Origin: Adiantum capillus-veneris
Taxonomy: Eukaryota > Streptophyta > Polypodiopsida > Polypodiales > Pteridaceae
Direction of reading: 5' to 3'
Length of the DNA: 64,000 nucleotides
Assembly (NCBI GenBank): GCA_014529385.2
Contig: CM043959.1
Span: 51,451,253 to 51,515,252, forward strand
The position numbers were made by a program, and so were the translations under genes. The notes below the pieces were generated by a model. It worked only from the letters and a program-made list of their open reading frames with translations. It made no database searches and was not told where the DNA came from. Position 1 is the stretch's first letter. Each line of letters begins with the position of its first letter. Below, in pieces: positions 21,587 to 34,072 of this stretch.

Positions 21587-22130
21587 CTATCTGTTGGGTG
21601 GACTTGCATCCTCCTCAAGTGACTTTTCTTCTTGAGATGACACCTTTACCTTCTTGTTTCTTTCCTCATATGCTTTGCGACATACATTTTGTTGCATAAG
21701 AGTCTGATCCTCATATACATTACAACCCGTTCCTTTGAGGTAGATCCACCTATTGTCAAGGATGATCTTTCTCTTTATCTCATGAGCTATGGTACATACA
21801 ATAGGTCTTTCTCCCGAGCAAGGGACTCCTTGTTTTCCAACTCGATGTGCACCATAAGCCATGATTCCAAACATACCAAAGTATGTAGCAAAAAACTATT
21901 CAATAGCAACGGCAAGAGATTGGGGTGTTTCCATGCTTTCCTCCTTGATTCCACAAATGATGATGTTCTTTGAGCGTTTTTGCCGTTCTTGCAATTCTTG
22001 AGTGTCCACATTCTCCACATTCTTTGCTTGGACAACATCTTGCATGATAGAAGATGTAGAAACCACATTATCCTTACATATATCAGCCCATGATTTGGAT
22101 GCATTTCTCATCTCACACACATCATGTCGT
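21587..22130 (-). pseudogene. LINE-1 ORF1 C-terminal part
   Basis: Minus-strand frame with ASKSWADICKDNV, KNIIICGIKEE and, after an in-frame TAG (about 21896), YGAHRVGKQ, ERPIVCTIAHEIKRKIIL and AYEERNKK. The arrangement (RNA-binding-like domain with IICGI, basic tail) fits a LINE ORF1 nucleic-acid-binding protein. The 5' end runs into a GA tract, so the N-terminus is missing or truncated. Confidence 0.6.
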
Positions 22131-22132
<2 letters not shown>

Positions 22133-22169
<37 letters not shown>

Positions 22170-22321
22170 AACCCAAGGCAATGCATGAGAAGCCTAATTG
22201 GCTGCAGGTCACAAATCTCTCTCTCTCAACTCTTATTGTTGCACCCCTGACATCCCGTGCAAACGACTGAGAAATTTGTGACCTCCAGCCAATTAGGCTT
22301 CCCATGCATTGCCTTGGGTTG

Positions 22322-22409
<88 letters not shown>
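22133..22409. repeat. large palindrome with GA and CT outer arms
   Basis: 54-bp arms 22168-22221 and 22269-22322 (GCAACCCAAGGCAATGCATG and complement) match at 51 of 54 positions, with a 47-base loop. The left arm is preceded by (GA)n (22133-22167) and the right arm followed by (CT)n (22323-22409), so the palindrome continues through the microsatellites. It marks the truncated 5' border of LINE-1. Confidence 0.88.
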
Positions 22410-22412
<3 letters not shown>

Positions 22413-22470
22413 AAAGCAATTCCGTAGAACGGGCATGGGATGTGGGGAGGTAGGGATGTGAGGAGGATAT

Positions 22471-22568
<98 letters not shown>

Positions 22569-22640
22569 CAAAGCAATTTCGTAGAACGGCATGGGATGTG
22601 GGGAGGTAGTGATGTGAGGAGGTGATGGTTCTCTCTCTCT
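22409..22640. repeat. tandem unit of ~67 bp plus (CT)n, two copies
   Basis: GCCAAAGCAATTCCGTAGAA to GAGGAGG-ATGGTT occurs at about 22410-22474 and 22566-22630, separated by a CT run of about 90 bp (22475-22564). Confidence 0.88.
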
Positions 22641-22649
22641 ATCTCTCTC

Positions 22650-23100
22650 TCATGCAGTTAACTTTAGAAGCTTATGGCAAGAGCTAACGAGCGTATGGGG
22701 TGTAGACAGCAAGGGCCAAGGGGGTGAAGCCTTACATGGTAGGGAAAGGGAGGGTGAAGCATGAAGGAAATTCCTTGAGGGCTTCTTTGCATCACGGGCG
22801 GGCAAAGAAAGAAAGCATGCAAGGGGGTTGCACCCTGGAGGTAAAAGAGATGCACTAGGTGCAGCACCTTGAGGAGGAGGGCTATGATCAGGGGCATGGG
22901 AATGCCTCACAAGCCAAAGCACTGGGCTTTGTAAAGGGAGGAGGAGGGAATCTTGGCACATTTGTATTAATACAAGGTAAATTGAGCCAATATGTAGGTT
23001 GTACTTGGACTCACTCTTTAATTTGAAGAGCAAAGGTGGAAGAAATTGGCATCCATTTCGCCACGTTTCGGTAATACTGGGAATGATCACCCACGACAAA
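22650..23100. other. no supported gene
   Basis: A 149-codon minus frame spans this stretch, but it is Ser/Pro/Leu-rich with no recognised motif and no splice or promoter context. Confidence 0.4.
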
Positions 23101-23350
23101 AATGCAAAAATGTGTTTCCAGTAGATAGGGGTGGTGTTTCCTACAACACGGGGTGGGGTACAAGCAGTGTTCAGGAAAAATGTGTCTCAGCTTAATATCG
23201 TGCCATTTTCAATTTCAAAAATGTCGGTTGAGGGAAAGGGGAAAAGAAGAAATTCCGCCTCAAAAAAAATAAAAATAGTGTAGAAACTCAAAAAAATAAC
23301 AACCGAAATGCAAAAGTGTGTTTCCTACAATACAAGGTGGGGTACAATTG
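23099..23350. repeat. dispersed direct repeat, ~50 bp
   Basis: AAATGCAAAAATGTGTTTCC ... TACAACACGGGGTGGGGTACAA at 23100-23163 recurs at 23308-23350 without the internal spacer. Confidence 0.6.
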
Positions 23351-23448
23351 TACAAGGGAAGGAAGTGGACGAGGAAGTGAGCTAATTCCCTCCTTGCCCT
23401 CCCCAATCTAAGCTCCTGCAGTAAGCGTATTTAGGTAGGTAGGTAGGT

Positions 23449-23452
<4 letters not shown>

Positions 23453-23489
<37 letters not shown>
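23453..23489. repeat. (GA)n microsatellite
   Basis: GA run of about 37 bp. Confidence 0.9.
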
Positions 23490-23491
<2 letters not shown>

Positions 23492-23814
23492 ACGTCCCTC
23501 CATTTGTGTGCATTATGCCCGTACACATTTTAAGAGTTTGTGCATCATTTAAGAGTGGACATTTTTTTTAATCACATATATTCTTTCTTTCTTCAAAGTA
23601 TGTGTCTTGCCATTAAGTAAGACTAGTATGTGACCCGCGCCTTGCTGCGGTTAAGGAAACGTGACATGTATCTCATAGGGCTATCTTATGTTCCAATTAG
23701 AACACTATCAATTTTCTACATGTATAGTCTATTGTATTTCTAAAACGGTTGCATGACACAACCTCTTGATAGATGTTAACAAACATGAATATATCTAAAA
23801 AGCTGCAAAGCATT

Positions 23815-23909
23815 CTTTAAAACCAAGCTTGGGAGCTTCTCATAAACATTATGTTTCATGAGGTTCTAGCCTTTGTTCAAAAAACTTAGGAGTGCTCTCC
23901 TTCTATTGG

Positions 23910-23954
<45 letters not shown>

Positions 23955-24080
23955 CTCCTTTTGGTCTATATGTAAGATAATGCAAATCATACTTTAAACC
24001 AATCTTGGGACATTCTCATATTATCTTTCATGAGGTGCTAGCTTTTGTTCAACAAACTTAGGAGTGCTCTCCTTCTATTG

Positions 24081-24125
<45 letters not shown>

Positions 24126-24251
24126 CTCCTTTTGGTCTATATGTAAGATAATGCAAAGCATACTTTAAACCAATCTTGGGACATTCTCATATTATCTTTC
24201 ATGAGGTGCTAGCTTTTGTTCAACAAACTTAGGAGTGCTCTCCTTCTATTG

Positions 24252-24296
<45 letters not shown>

Positions 24297-24311
24297 TTCA
24301 TTTTGGTCTAT
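23815..24311. repeat. three tandem ~171-bp units, each with a GA tract
   Basis: TTGGGA recurs at 23829, 24005 and 24176. Each unit contains TTTCATGAGGTKCTAGC, AGGAGTGCTCTCCTTCTATT, a (GA)n tract and AGTCCTCCTTTTGGTCTATA or a close variant. Units two and three are nearly identical. Confidence 0.88.
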
Positions 24312-25570
24312 CTTGATCTAGCAATGCTACCAAACTTGATGATAGAGATTAGATAAGTTAGCATAGTGTGAAGAGATGAGTGCTAAGATAAGTCAATGTG
24401 AATAAAACGTTTTTTTGAAAATGGAGTGGGTTCTAGAATTGGTTTCAATAAAAGGACACAATTGGATTCAATGTATGTACTCCACTCTCTTACTTGCTTC
24501 TATCCTTGTGTCTTTCTTATGAGCAAGACAGGGTAGTAGCGCACATCATAAATGCCTATAATAAGAAGGATGTCTTTTCCTTGGTCTACCTAGGGTTGAC
24601 AAAAGTGCTACCAAGTCAAGAAGTACAAAAACTGGTTAAGCTAGCAAGTTGTTAAAGATGAGAACCAATGACTACTACATTGTGTAAGTAAAGATTAGGG
24701 CTCATAGTTTCCAATGTACCAAGAAAGTTTCAAGTTTCAAAGAGAATGTGATTGACCCTTCCATCTATGTTTCTCTCTAGATGACTCGCTTGCATCTTTT
24801 TTGCACACGCATAGTAATGGTTTAAATCATCGCCTAATCACAATAATGCAGAAGCAGCTTAATACAATAAGGTTCACACTATTTGCTCATTTACACTTTC
24901 ACATCATTTGCATCTTTAAATGTGATAGAACTGAAAGTAAAATAAGGTTGCTTTATTTTTGTAAGAGTTTTAGCCATTATGTTAAACTAAAGGATGTGGT
25001 GCAAAATGAAGTCAATGACCTAAAATCATGCATGCCATTGATCTTTCTCTCCCTCTCTCCCCGAATTACAAAAGCATGTTCTTCTTCGTGAGAGCATATT
25101 GTGTTCAACCATTTACATGCTTGAGACTATTCCCTTATGCACAATCTATATCATACCAACTATTTGGCTTAGCTCCTTTACATGTGAGACCGAACATTGA
25201 AACAATGTAGGAGAGCGTCTTTTTGTATGCACATTATTCCTTTGAAAATTAGAGAGTACGAATATCATACCCTACTTTAGTATTTATCTTTTGATCACAT
25301 CGAATTTGTTTTCTTACATTTTAGCATGGATCACGGTCTACATTTCTTTCTCTCTTGGAAACTTCATGGATTCAATTTCTTAGTTTCCACCATTATATCC
25401 ATGGTAGGGGAGCATCTTCTTTATGGAAACTTTAAAGATGCCACCAATACAGAAGATGCCACCATTGACATCAATAAAGAAATTATAGAATATTCTAACA
25501 TCATAGAAAAAACCTCAAATTAGTTCAAAGATTTGAAGCATCTACTAAAATTGGAATGATATAGAAATGG
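24312..25570. other. no supported feature
   Basis: AT-rich. A 65-codon plus frame at 25326-25523 has no recognised motif. Confidence 0.4.
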
Positions 25571-25576
25571 TACACA

Positions 25577-25860
<284 letters not shown>

Positions 25861-26184
25861 ACATATGTATACATGTGTATATGCATACATATACATATTA
25901 TGTCTAAAAATAATAAAGCAATTCATCTCCAAAGCCTACATAACCAACTCAAATTCTAGTTTTAGCTTCTTGTATTCAAAGGTAAACAGTCTTCTTGTGA
26001 AAAGCTACAAAGTTTTTCTAATCATTGGAGAAATTTATTCTCACAATCAAGAGGATTTTGGGGATTTTGAAAAATTTGAAGGGAATTTTGGGAATTATGA
26101 CAAAATATTTGGGTTTTTTTTTAAAATTGAGAGATATTTTGAAAATTTTCACAAATTAGAGAGATATTTTGGTAGTTTTTTCTA

Positions 26185-26415
26185 TGCACACACACACACA
26201 CACATATATATATACATATGCATGTGTCTATGTGTGTGTATATAAATAAATAAATACGTATACACATACAAATATATGTGTGTATATATAAATAGATAAA
26301 TAAATAAATATTTATTTATATAAAATAAAAAGAACTCATTAACATTTATTATATATCTACTTATTTATATTGTGTGTGTATGTGTGTGTATATATGTGTA
26401 TGTGTGTGTGTATAG
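26185..26415. repeat. AT/GT-rich microsatellite region
   Basis: Alternating CA, TA, TAAA and GT runs. The reading frame spanning it is low-complexity. Confidence 0.85.
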
Positions 26416-27243
26416 AACTTATTAGAATTATGCAAGGTGAAACTTCACTTTATCATTCTAAAAAATAGAATGCAAGAGAAGTCAAGCCATGTGAGGAAGT
26501 GAAATGAAAGGTCAAATAAAAATATTCATTCAATAGTTCTAAAACCAAAATAACATCTAAGGTAAGTCTCAATCATCTCTCAAAACATTGAAAGTATGCC
26601 TAACCCTAACACATCTCCAAGGCTTCTTTTATAAAGCCAATAATAAAATCTTTACTAAAATTATTCCTTTGTTGTTATGTACATTTAAAGTGAATGCAAA
26701 GTAGAAAGTCTATTGACTTTACATTTTCAAAAGTGTGTTACTTCTTACAATGTTACCCTTACTTTTGCATTTTAAATCTAACCCTTCACTTTTGTTTAGC
26801 AAGGTTTTCTTTGAAGAGAACCACTAATTGACAAGTGGAGGCGCTCTCCTTCCTTGAGGATTTTAAGTTCCAATACATGTAGTATAGATATAGAGGTTGA
26901 CATGAACAAAAATATCCATAATGAGGTGGTTATTGAGGGCCTCTTGGAAGAAAGCATCACGCAATACACTTATAAATGCTTTGGTGAACAACTTTGGTGT
27001 ACTTTCAAAACAACAAGAAGTTGTGGATGAGCTCCAAATGATGTCTCTTGGACCATAAGTTTGTAGAATATGCTCAATAGGTATAGAGCTAAGAAGAATT
27101 TGGGCATTTTCAAGAGTGTGAAGTGAGGGGCTCTTCGAAATGGATTAAATTGAAATGCATTTATAGGTGCATGTATCTAAGGAAGATCTCTCTAAGCAGG
27201 CTCTAGATTGTTTTGAAGGGAGCCATGCAAGGGCATAAATATC

Positions 27244-27420
27244 CGAAGCAAAAAAATGAACTTTTTTTTAATGCAAAACTCACATAAGTGAGTGAGTTTA
27301 TATTAACATAACAAAAAATTACAAGACTAGCCCTTCTGACCATTCGAGCGAGGGCATCCATAGGGCTCAATAGATACATGAGAGGGTTCAAAATACACAC
27401 AAACGACTCAAGCTATCCTT
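27244..27420 (-). mobile_element. 5'-truncated LINE 3' end
   Basis: On the minus strand the sequence ends ACTCACTTATGTGAGTTTTGC then a poly(A)-like run. The same hairpin-plus-tail ends LINE-2 at 28086 and the mini-insertion at 36553. Only the 3' untranslated part is present. Confidence 0.5.
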
Positions 27421-28085
27421 GACTTTTCAAAACTGTGTTGATGGCCGAAAACCATTCGTCAAGGTCCTAATGTGAATAGGTGGGTGATGCAAAAGACTTA
27501 GAAGATTGGGTTCTACAAGAACAACGTGATCCTTGGAAGGATGGGGATGAAAAACCAAGTGTTACTAATTTACGCGCAAATTGTCAGATTTTGTAACTTA
27601 AACAACTGCGGAAGGCTAAGAATTGTTGAGTCTTCGAGAATTGTCTCTCATGTACCTGTTAGAGATTGTGCAAGAAAGCAAAGAATTGATTTCTTCAATT
27701 GGCAAAAAGACATTGAACTTTTAAGTAATATTGCAATTGTTTTGATAAAATGACCTAAAAATACCTCCTTCCACTTGCTTTTAACCAATGCTTAGTAAAT
27801 ATCTTGCTTTCCCCTTTGGGTTTTATTTGGAGTAGATGACACTAGCTCTAATGTCAATGCATTAGATGGCTCTCTAGACATGCACAATTTGGAGGCGAGG
27901 GCTATACAAGTTCTCCACCTTATTGCTCTTACCAGCATGCAATTTATAAACTTGTAATGCCTAGCTTTTGCCAATCATATAGCACTTAGTTGTGCAAAAG
28001 ACTTAAATATTCCCCTATCAAAGCAAAATTAAACAAAAGTACACACATAACACCAAAAGTCGCTAGGATATAATTTGTATTCCAA

Positions 28086-28740
28086 CCTTTTTTGTTTTTT
28101 GCAAAACTCACGATTGTAAGTGGATAGTATTAAGAACATCAAAATATATCAGACTGAGCCTTGAGGGTCAAAGGATTACAAGTTTTCTGCTTGACACACA
28201 AACCACTACTACTCCTAGGCTTTACTTATTACAAGATTTCATGTATTGTTTTAGACCAATCCTCTGAGGCTTGTTTGCCTCCGATCATGTGGATTGTCAC
28301 TCTCCTCTCTTGTATGATTTCACAAAAGCTTGCCACAGCCAGATCCCCCTCAAACACGCGGCGGTTCCTTGCTTGCCAAATATGGTGAAAGAAGTAGTAC
28401 CTGATTATTTGAGTGCAGACAAGAAGAGCAGGACTTCCCAACCTGTGACTACCAAAGAACAGATTATTCTTGAAGAACTTAATTTTCCATGTCCTTTGAA
28501 TTCACTTGCATATTTTCCCAGCCATGCCAATGATTGCCTGGCATCCCATGAAAAGGTGGGCTAGGTCTTCACTAGCTATTCTGCACCCCGAGCAACGATC
28601 GGACCCGATTCCTCTTTCTTGTATCTTTACGCCCGTTGGCAGAGCACCCCACATGACTTTCCACAAAAATATCTTCATTGTAATGTACCCAACATTTTTC
28701 AATAAAAGTATTTTTTTCACTTTGCAAATATTTAAGGTTC
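28086..28740 (-). pseudogene. LINE-2 ORF2 C-terminus (zf-RVT) and 3' end
   Basis: The minus-strand frame has FLWKVMWGALPTG, then CSGC, and further on HLFMGC, the zinc-binding domain found C-terminal to plant LINE RTs. A second open piece, ending DWSKTIHEIL, has IWQARNRRVFEG, also typical of this end. The 3' untranslated part ends with the near-palindrome ACTTACAATCGTGAGT and a poly(A)-like tail (28087-28100). Frameshifts separate the pieces. Confidence 0.78.
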
Positions 28741-29215
28741 ACATTTTGTTAAATCATAATGCGTTCAAACGGAATGGTCGGATTGAAAATCGGACTCTTG
28801 AACTATGACATTAGGAGAAATATGGACCTTGCATGGGCCTTATAAGGAATCCTAATTTTTAGGAATTAAGGCTAATGGTGTGTAGGGTTAAGGGGACAAG
28901 GGCATTCAAAAAGCTAATTTTGAGTAGGCTTTTCTAGCCTTTTTTTTAGACACATGTAGGATGTGGACCTAAGAGGTCACCTTCTCTCTCTACCTTTTTG
29001 AAAGTGAAGGGAGTAAAGAGGTGTGGCCACATCATCAAAAACGTAGATCACTAAGAGCCAAAATTTGACTTTCTTCAAAAAAAGTTATTTTTACTTATTT
29101 TTGACTTAAAACTCCCCCCCAACATATATCCATATCAAAAAAGTATTTTTTTACCTTTTTTTAAACTTACAAGCACTAAAAGTCCAATTTTTCAAAAAAA
29201 AAAAACCTTTGTTCT

Positions 29216-29350
29216 CTTTTCCTCCTCCCTCCTTTGTCCCTCTCCTCTCCCTCCCTGCCCCTTTCTCTCCTCCTCCTCCCCTATCTCTCTCTCTCCCCCC
29301 CACTGTCCCCTTCTCTCCTCCCATGTTCCTCCCTCTCCCTCCCTGCCCCC

Positions 29351-29396
<46 letters not shown>

Positions 29397-29475
29397 ACTA
29401 CCCCCTTGTCTCCTCCCATGTTCCTCTCTCTCCCTCCCCCCTCTCTCTTTTCATCCTTTACTTCCTCACGCAACA
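29216..29475. repeat. CT/C-rich low-complexity block
   Basis: Nearly pure pyrimidine on the plus strand, with (CT)n at 29360-29395. All frames across it are Ser/Leu/Pro or Arg/Glu repeats and are not genes. Confidence 0.9.
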
Positions 29476-31120
29476 GCTACCATGGTGCTGAAGGACATCA
29501 CATATCGTATGCATACATATTTGCTTATTCGCAACGTTTGCACCGAAGGCCGCACGTGAGGGTGAGCAGAGGTCATCTCAGGAACGTGGTACCATCGGTG
29601 AGATGAATGTTGATGGTTCTTCAATATCTTGCCAATACCATCACATATTTGAATAAAACACCCCTTTATGCAAGGTAACAATATACTTCTTACTTTTGAT
29701 TATGTTCTTCTTATCATAGACTTTGAAGTCTAAGGTGTTGTCTCTACTTGTTTTGTAGTGCTTGGCACAAAGGTTGCTTTTATGCACAATTAGTGAAAGG
29801 CTGTAGGTTAGAGAGGCCAAGTGTCACCACTTTTCCTCTAAAACAATCTTCTTTGTTACATCTTACTGGTAGGTGCTTCAAATCCATGCTTATTAGGGAT
29901 GGTAATCTTATCCTAATGTATATTTTAGGATTGTTTATTTCCAGTTAGATAGAAATACTTACAAATTTGTACAACATATACTTAACAAGTGTCTTTATTA
30001 TACAGCTTGCAAATGTTGAATTCATACATGTTTTTGTTACAAGGTGACCTCTTGCTATGCTAGTTGAGTGGCGTTGTTTGCAAGAATGGCTCAAGGAAGT
30101 GGCATAATATGAAGCTTTTACGGTGGCACAAAGCTCTCCTCAGCGGCAATGTGGCTCCCACTACACCAAAAATCATTATGCTAACATGGAGAGATCCCTA
30201 GTAGGACAATGCAAAAACTTTTCATCAGCAACAACACACCCTTTCCTAACATAAGGACACTCCTACCAAAGATATTTTTATGTGATAGGTCACCCCATGA
30301 GCATACCATGTCATGGAATGGATGTAAGAACTATGACCGCACTACTCCTTGGAAGTTGTTCACAGATGTATGTTTATCAAAGTTAATGAGAAGAAATTTG
30401 GACTTTTTTGTTTGTTGATGTGTAAGAGCACTCTAGGTCTACCATATTTTAGATTGTTTGATAAGTTAAATAAGATTTGTAGTCATTTAAAGTGTAATTT
30501 TGTTTTTGTTTGGTAAGAATGTACATGAAAAGACATGATAAAGTATAAGAGATCTTGACGAAATAAACCTCAATTAGATTCCTACCATGCACTTGTGACA
30601 CCAGACCTCTCCTTGAACCTTTTGATTTCTGTTGTTGTGGAAAGTCCAAGGGTAGTCTATTTCCAAATTTTAACGTTTTTTAAAAGGAAATTTTGGTTAT
30701 TTTAAAGTTTGTACACAGTGTAGGAGTTCATTGTGATTCTTTTCCTTCAGTTTCAATTTTTGATCGAGGGCACTTCTTGGAAGCCACTTTTGAAGGTGTT
30801 AGGGTGAGATTTTGAGAAAGTTTTGTATGTAGGAAATATAGTCCTTAACACAATAAAAAACATTGGTTGTTTGAGCATTTTCAAATTCCATGGTTTTAAT
30901 GCTCGTTCGAGCCCGTAGATTAAGGAAAACGTAAGAAATGTCTATTTTACATCATTTTTTAAGAAATTGTCAACTTGCACGTTGATTTTTGGAGAATCCG
31001 AGTAGGATATGATTTTTTTTGCATCACACGATGGTCGAAGAGCGCGACAAGATGAACAAATTTACGTGAGGCAAGCCCAGACAGATTCGGAGCCAATTGA
31101 ATACTAGAACCACTTGAATT

Positions 31121-31306
31121 ATGGCCATGTATCAAAAAAACTCTTGTACTTGTCATTTTAGGGCCCCAGGGACCCTCAACATGAGGGGCCACAAGGGCGC
31201 GCATCCTTGCGCGCCCTCAACATTTGCGCGTCCTTGTGGCCCCTCATGTTGAGGGTCCCTGGGACCCTAAAATGACAAGTATAGGCTTTTTTTTATGCAT
31301 GGCCAT
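31121..31306. repeat. fold-back repeat 1, ~82-bp arms
   Basis: Left arm 31121-31203 and right arm 31225-31306 are near-perfect complements (CTTGTCATTTTAGGG, CAGGGACCCTCAACATGAGG, GGCCACAAGG) around a 21-base loop. The outer ends read ATGGCCAT. Confidence 0.9.
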
Positions 31307-31386
31307 GAGATAGAATTGGGCAGTTTCATGTATTCATAGAAAACTCCCCCCCCCCCTCCCAATGGCAAATAGCTAAACCTTGTATC

Positions 31387-31582
31387 ATGCCATGCATTAA
31401 CAAAAAGCTTGTACTTGCCATTTTAAGGCCTCAGGGACTCTCAACAAGAGGGGCCACAAGGGCACGCAAATTGGCCATCCAAAATTTTTGGATGGCGAGT
31501 TTGCGCACCCTTGTGGCCCCTCTTGCTGAGGGTCCCTAGGGCCCTAAAATAACAAGTATATTCTTATTTTAATGCATGGCCA
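31387..31582. repeat. fold-back repeat 2, ~98-bp arms with almost no loop
   Basis: This is a second member of the same family. The arms meet at CCATCCAAAATTTTTGGATGG (near 31475-31495). Sequence 3' of each copy (GAGATAGAAYTGGGCAGTTT to AAACCTTGTATCATGC, with a poly-C run) is also shared, so fold-back plus spacer form a tandem pair. A partial third copy lies at about 31680-31850 and a diverged one at about 32095-32200. Confidence 0.9.
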
Positions 31583-34063
31583 TGAGATAGAACTGGGCAG
31601 TTTAGTGTGTTCATAGCAAGCCTCCCCCCCCCCCCAAATGGCAGATACCTAAACCTTGTATCATGCTTATCAACCATTTTTTACTTCCTTGGGTCCATCC
31701 CCTGTTCTTGGAAATATCTTGGCCCCTATTTGTCCCTGGATGGCCATTCTGCGCGCCGTTGTGGTCCCTCTTGTTGAGGGTCCCTGGGGCTTCAAAATGA
31801 CAAATAGGAGCTTTGTTTTAATGTATGGCCATGAAATAGAGATGTAGTGTTTGATGTCCGGAGTATTCACTATGTAAAATTTTCCTATATCATGTGCGTT
31901 CACCACAATGGATTGAAAGTAGCCCTTATAGGCCTTACCTACACATGTTTCTGTAACTTTACAAGAATATAAATTCCCTTCTGTTGAACACATGTGTTAT
32001 GTTACATATACTTTAGTGAACTCCCAAGGTCAAAGGCCTCACAAATTTTGTGCACTCAGAACATTTAGCACTAGAAATCAACCAAACAAGGAGCCAATGT
32101 TTACTTCCTTGTGTTCACCTCGTGTTCTTGGGCATGTTGTGGTTAAGCCATTTCTTTGGTATTTGAAAGCACATGTGACCCCTATTGTTATAGTATCCAA
32201 CCAAAGGTTTCTTGATTAGCAGTTATATAGGTTCTAGTGATACATATCTTCTATGTTAACAATGCATGTATCTATAATTTATGTTTACACTTTCTCTATC
32301 CAAATGAGCTACATAGTAAAAATCAAATCCACAATTCAACAATTAAGTTCACAAGGTGATATCTATTGGTATGATCTTTAGCAATACCAAATAAATAGCT
32401 ACCAGTAGCGAATGAATAGGGATATTTAAGAAGGTTTGATACCAAAAACTTGTCCCGACGCTACTCAAAAAGGTGGAAACTCAAAGGCTTTATAATATAT
32501 ACGATGAAACAAGAATCAATAATAAGTCACCCCTATATATCTACACCTCCATCTCAAGTTGTCATTTCTCTAAGTCAAGCTTGGCATAGGCATAGTATGG
32601 AAACAATAACATTTTGGAAAGCAAGAATTTAGCTTTCTGAACTTTTGAAATGTTGCTATTGATATATATTCAACATCCCTAAACTAGGACATCTTGACAA
32701 AGGTTATGATCCAATTTAATCAGAATAACCATTAGTGATTAAACTTTCAAATCAAAATATTGCATGAATTTCTTCATGGTGGAATGATTAAGACTTGAGG
32801 CTCCAAACATCTTACAGGCAAATCATGCAACAAAAGCCATCAACAAAATAGCACCACCCAATGTTATGAGGTGTAAAGCCTAAACATTGAAAGCCATAAA
32901 GAGGTTAATTCCCTCCAGCATGATAAACTTAAAGATGGAGATGATCTTAAGCTCTGAATGTAAGCTACAACGGTAGTTTTCTCACCATTCTATCTTTATG
33001 TTGGAGATGAATCCTTGCAATGCCCAATCACTATTCACACCTCCTATTCTTGTGGTATGCAAGTCATGTGAGTTGATGCTTTTTCCACCTTTGGGAGTAG
33101 AGGTTTCCATGTAGTGCAAGTGAATGAAAGTAGAAGGAGTAGAATCTTGTTTCATGCTGTAATGGAGGTGAGAGAAGGGAGAGGAGCTAGCTTGGTGTGG
33201 AACTATGTGGTGGACAAGGGGAAGCTGAGATGGGGGAGAAGCTTTCTTGGTGCTACAATGGAGATGGGAGAAAGCTTGTAGAGAGATAATGCTGGACTAT
33301 AGGGGGTGCATGTGGTTGTTGCAGCCATGGAGAGCTTGGAAAAGAGTTTGTAGAGAGAGAAAATCACTTTTTAGCTATAGAATAGGTTTGGAAAGACTTT
33401 GGAGGGTGGAAAATGATGTTTTGAATTTTTTAGTGCACGTTTTTTACTTTTGGAGGTCAAAAATACTTTTTTGACTGTGAAATAGGTTAGGGGACCTTTT
33501 AAGGAGGGGAAACTTGAAATTTGAAATTTTTTGAAAATTTAAAATTTTTAGTGTATTTTTAAATCCGGGCCAAAAAGTGAGGGAAAAGAGGTCAAAGTGG
33601 TCCCCCCCCACCCCCCTCCCCCTTTCCCCTAGCCACCTCCCTTACCTTCTCACTAGATAAGAGGCCATTAAGAGGTGTAAAGCTACCTTGTCCCCCTACT
33701 TTTTTGAGGGTATAGAGTGTGTCCACCACCCTCTTCCTATTGGCTAGCCTCTAATTAACCTTAATCCCAAAGGGTCCCTAGAGGGTTCATATTTTTCCTA
33801 ATGTATTCACTTGAAAACTATAAATTCATGGGAGACTGACCACTTTAGGAAAGAGAGAGAAATTTTAGGAAAGGAAGAGTATTTTTAAAAAAGAAAGAGG
33901 AGGGAGTTAAGTTTAGAGTTTTTGTCTTGGAAGCCAAGCTTCTTCTAAAATTGGAGAACCGAAATCGTGCATCGGATTCCGTGTCCACAAATTTTTATTT
34001 TTTATTTTGGAGCCGTGAACGTACGCGAACTTAACTCTCTATTCTTAGCTGGCCTTTAGAGCC

Positions 34064-34072
34064 TATATAAAG
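34064..34072 (+). promoter_or_regulatory. TATA box, putative pol II promoter
   Basis: TATATAAAG in a GC-balanced context 225 bp upstream of the ATG at 34289. Transcription would start near 34095-34105 in the CACAGACACACAC stretch. The pyrimidine-rich sequence that follows resembles a plant 5' UTR. Confidence 0.55.

Larger units (their letters stand above)
12300..22130 (-). mobile_element. LINE-type retrotransposon (LINE-1 of this window), split by an LTR element
   Basis: On the minus strand the order is an ORF1 C-terminal part (22130-21587), APE endonuclease (21556-20786), RT (20375-19185), a connection domain (19184-19005), then an LTR insertion (13139-18999), and the rest of ORF2 (13138 to about 12450). 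The TTTGG duplication of the LTR element joins the two halves. Without the insertion the LINE is about 4 kb. The right end coincides with a GA tract, and the 3' end is probably near the TCTATC repeat at about 12300. Several stops and one frameshift make it inactive. Confidence 0.82.

Noticed and set aside
22226-22625. 116-codon Arg/Glu ORF and its complement
   Set aside because: Pure GA/CT repeat translation.
22650-23099. 149-codon minus ORF
   Set aside because: No recognised motif, Pro/Ser/Leu-rich, no splice or promoter signals; could be chance in GC-richer DNA.
29192-29559. 93-116-codon ORFs on both strands
   Set aside because: Low-complexity pyrimidine block; not coding.
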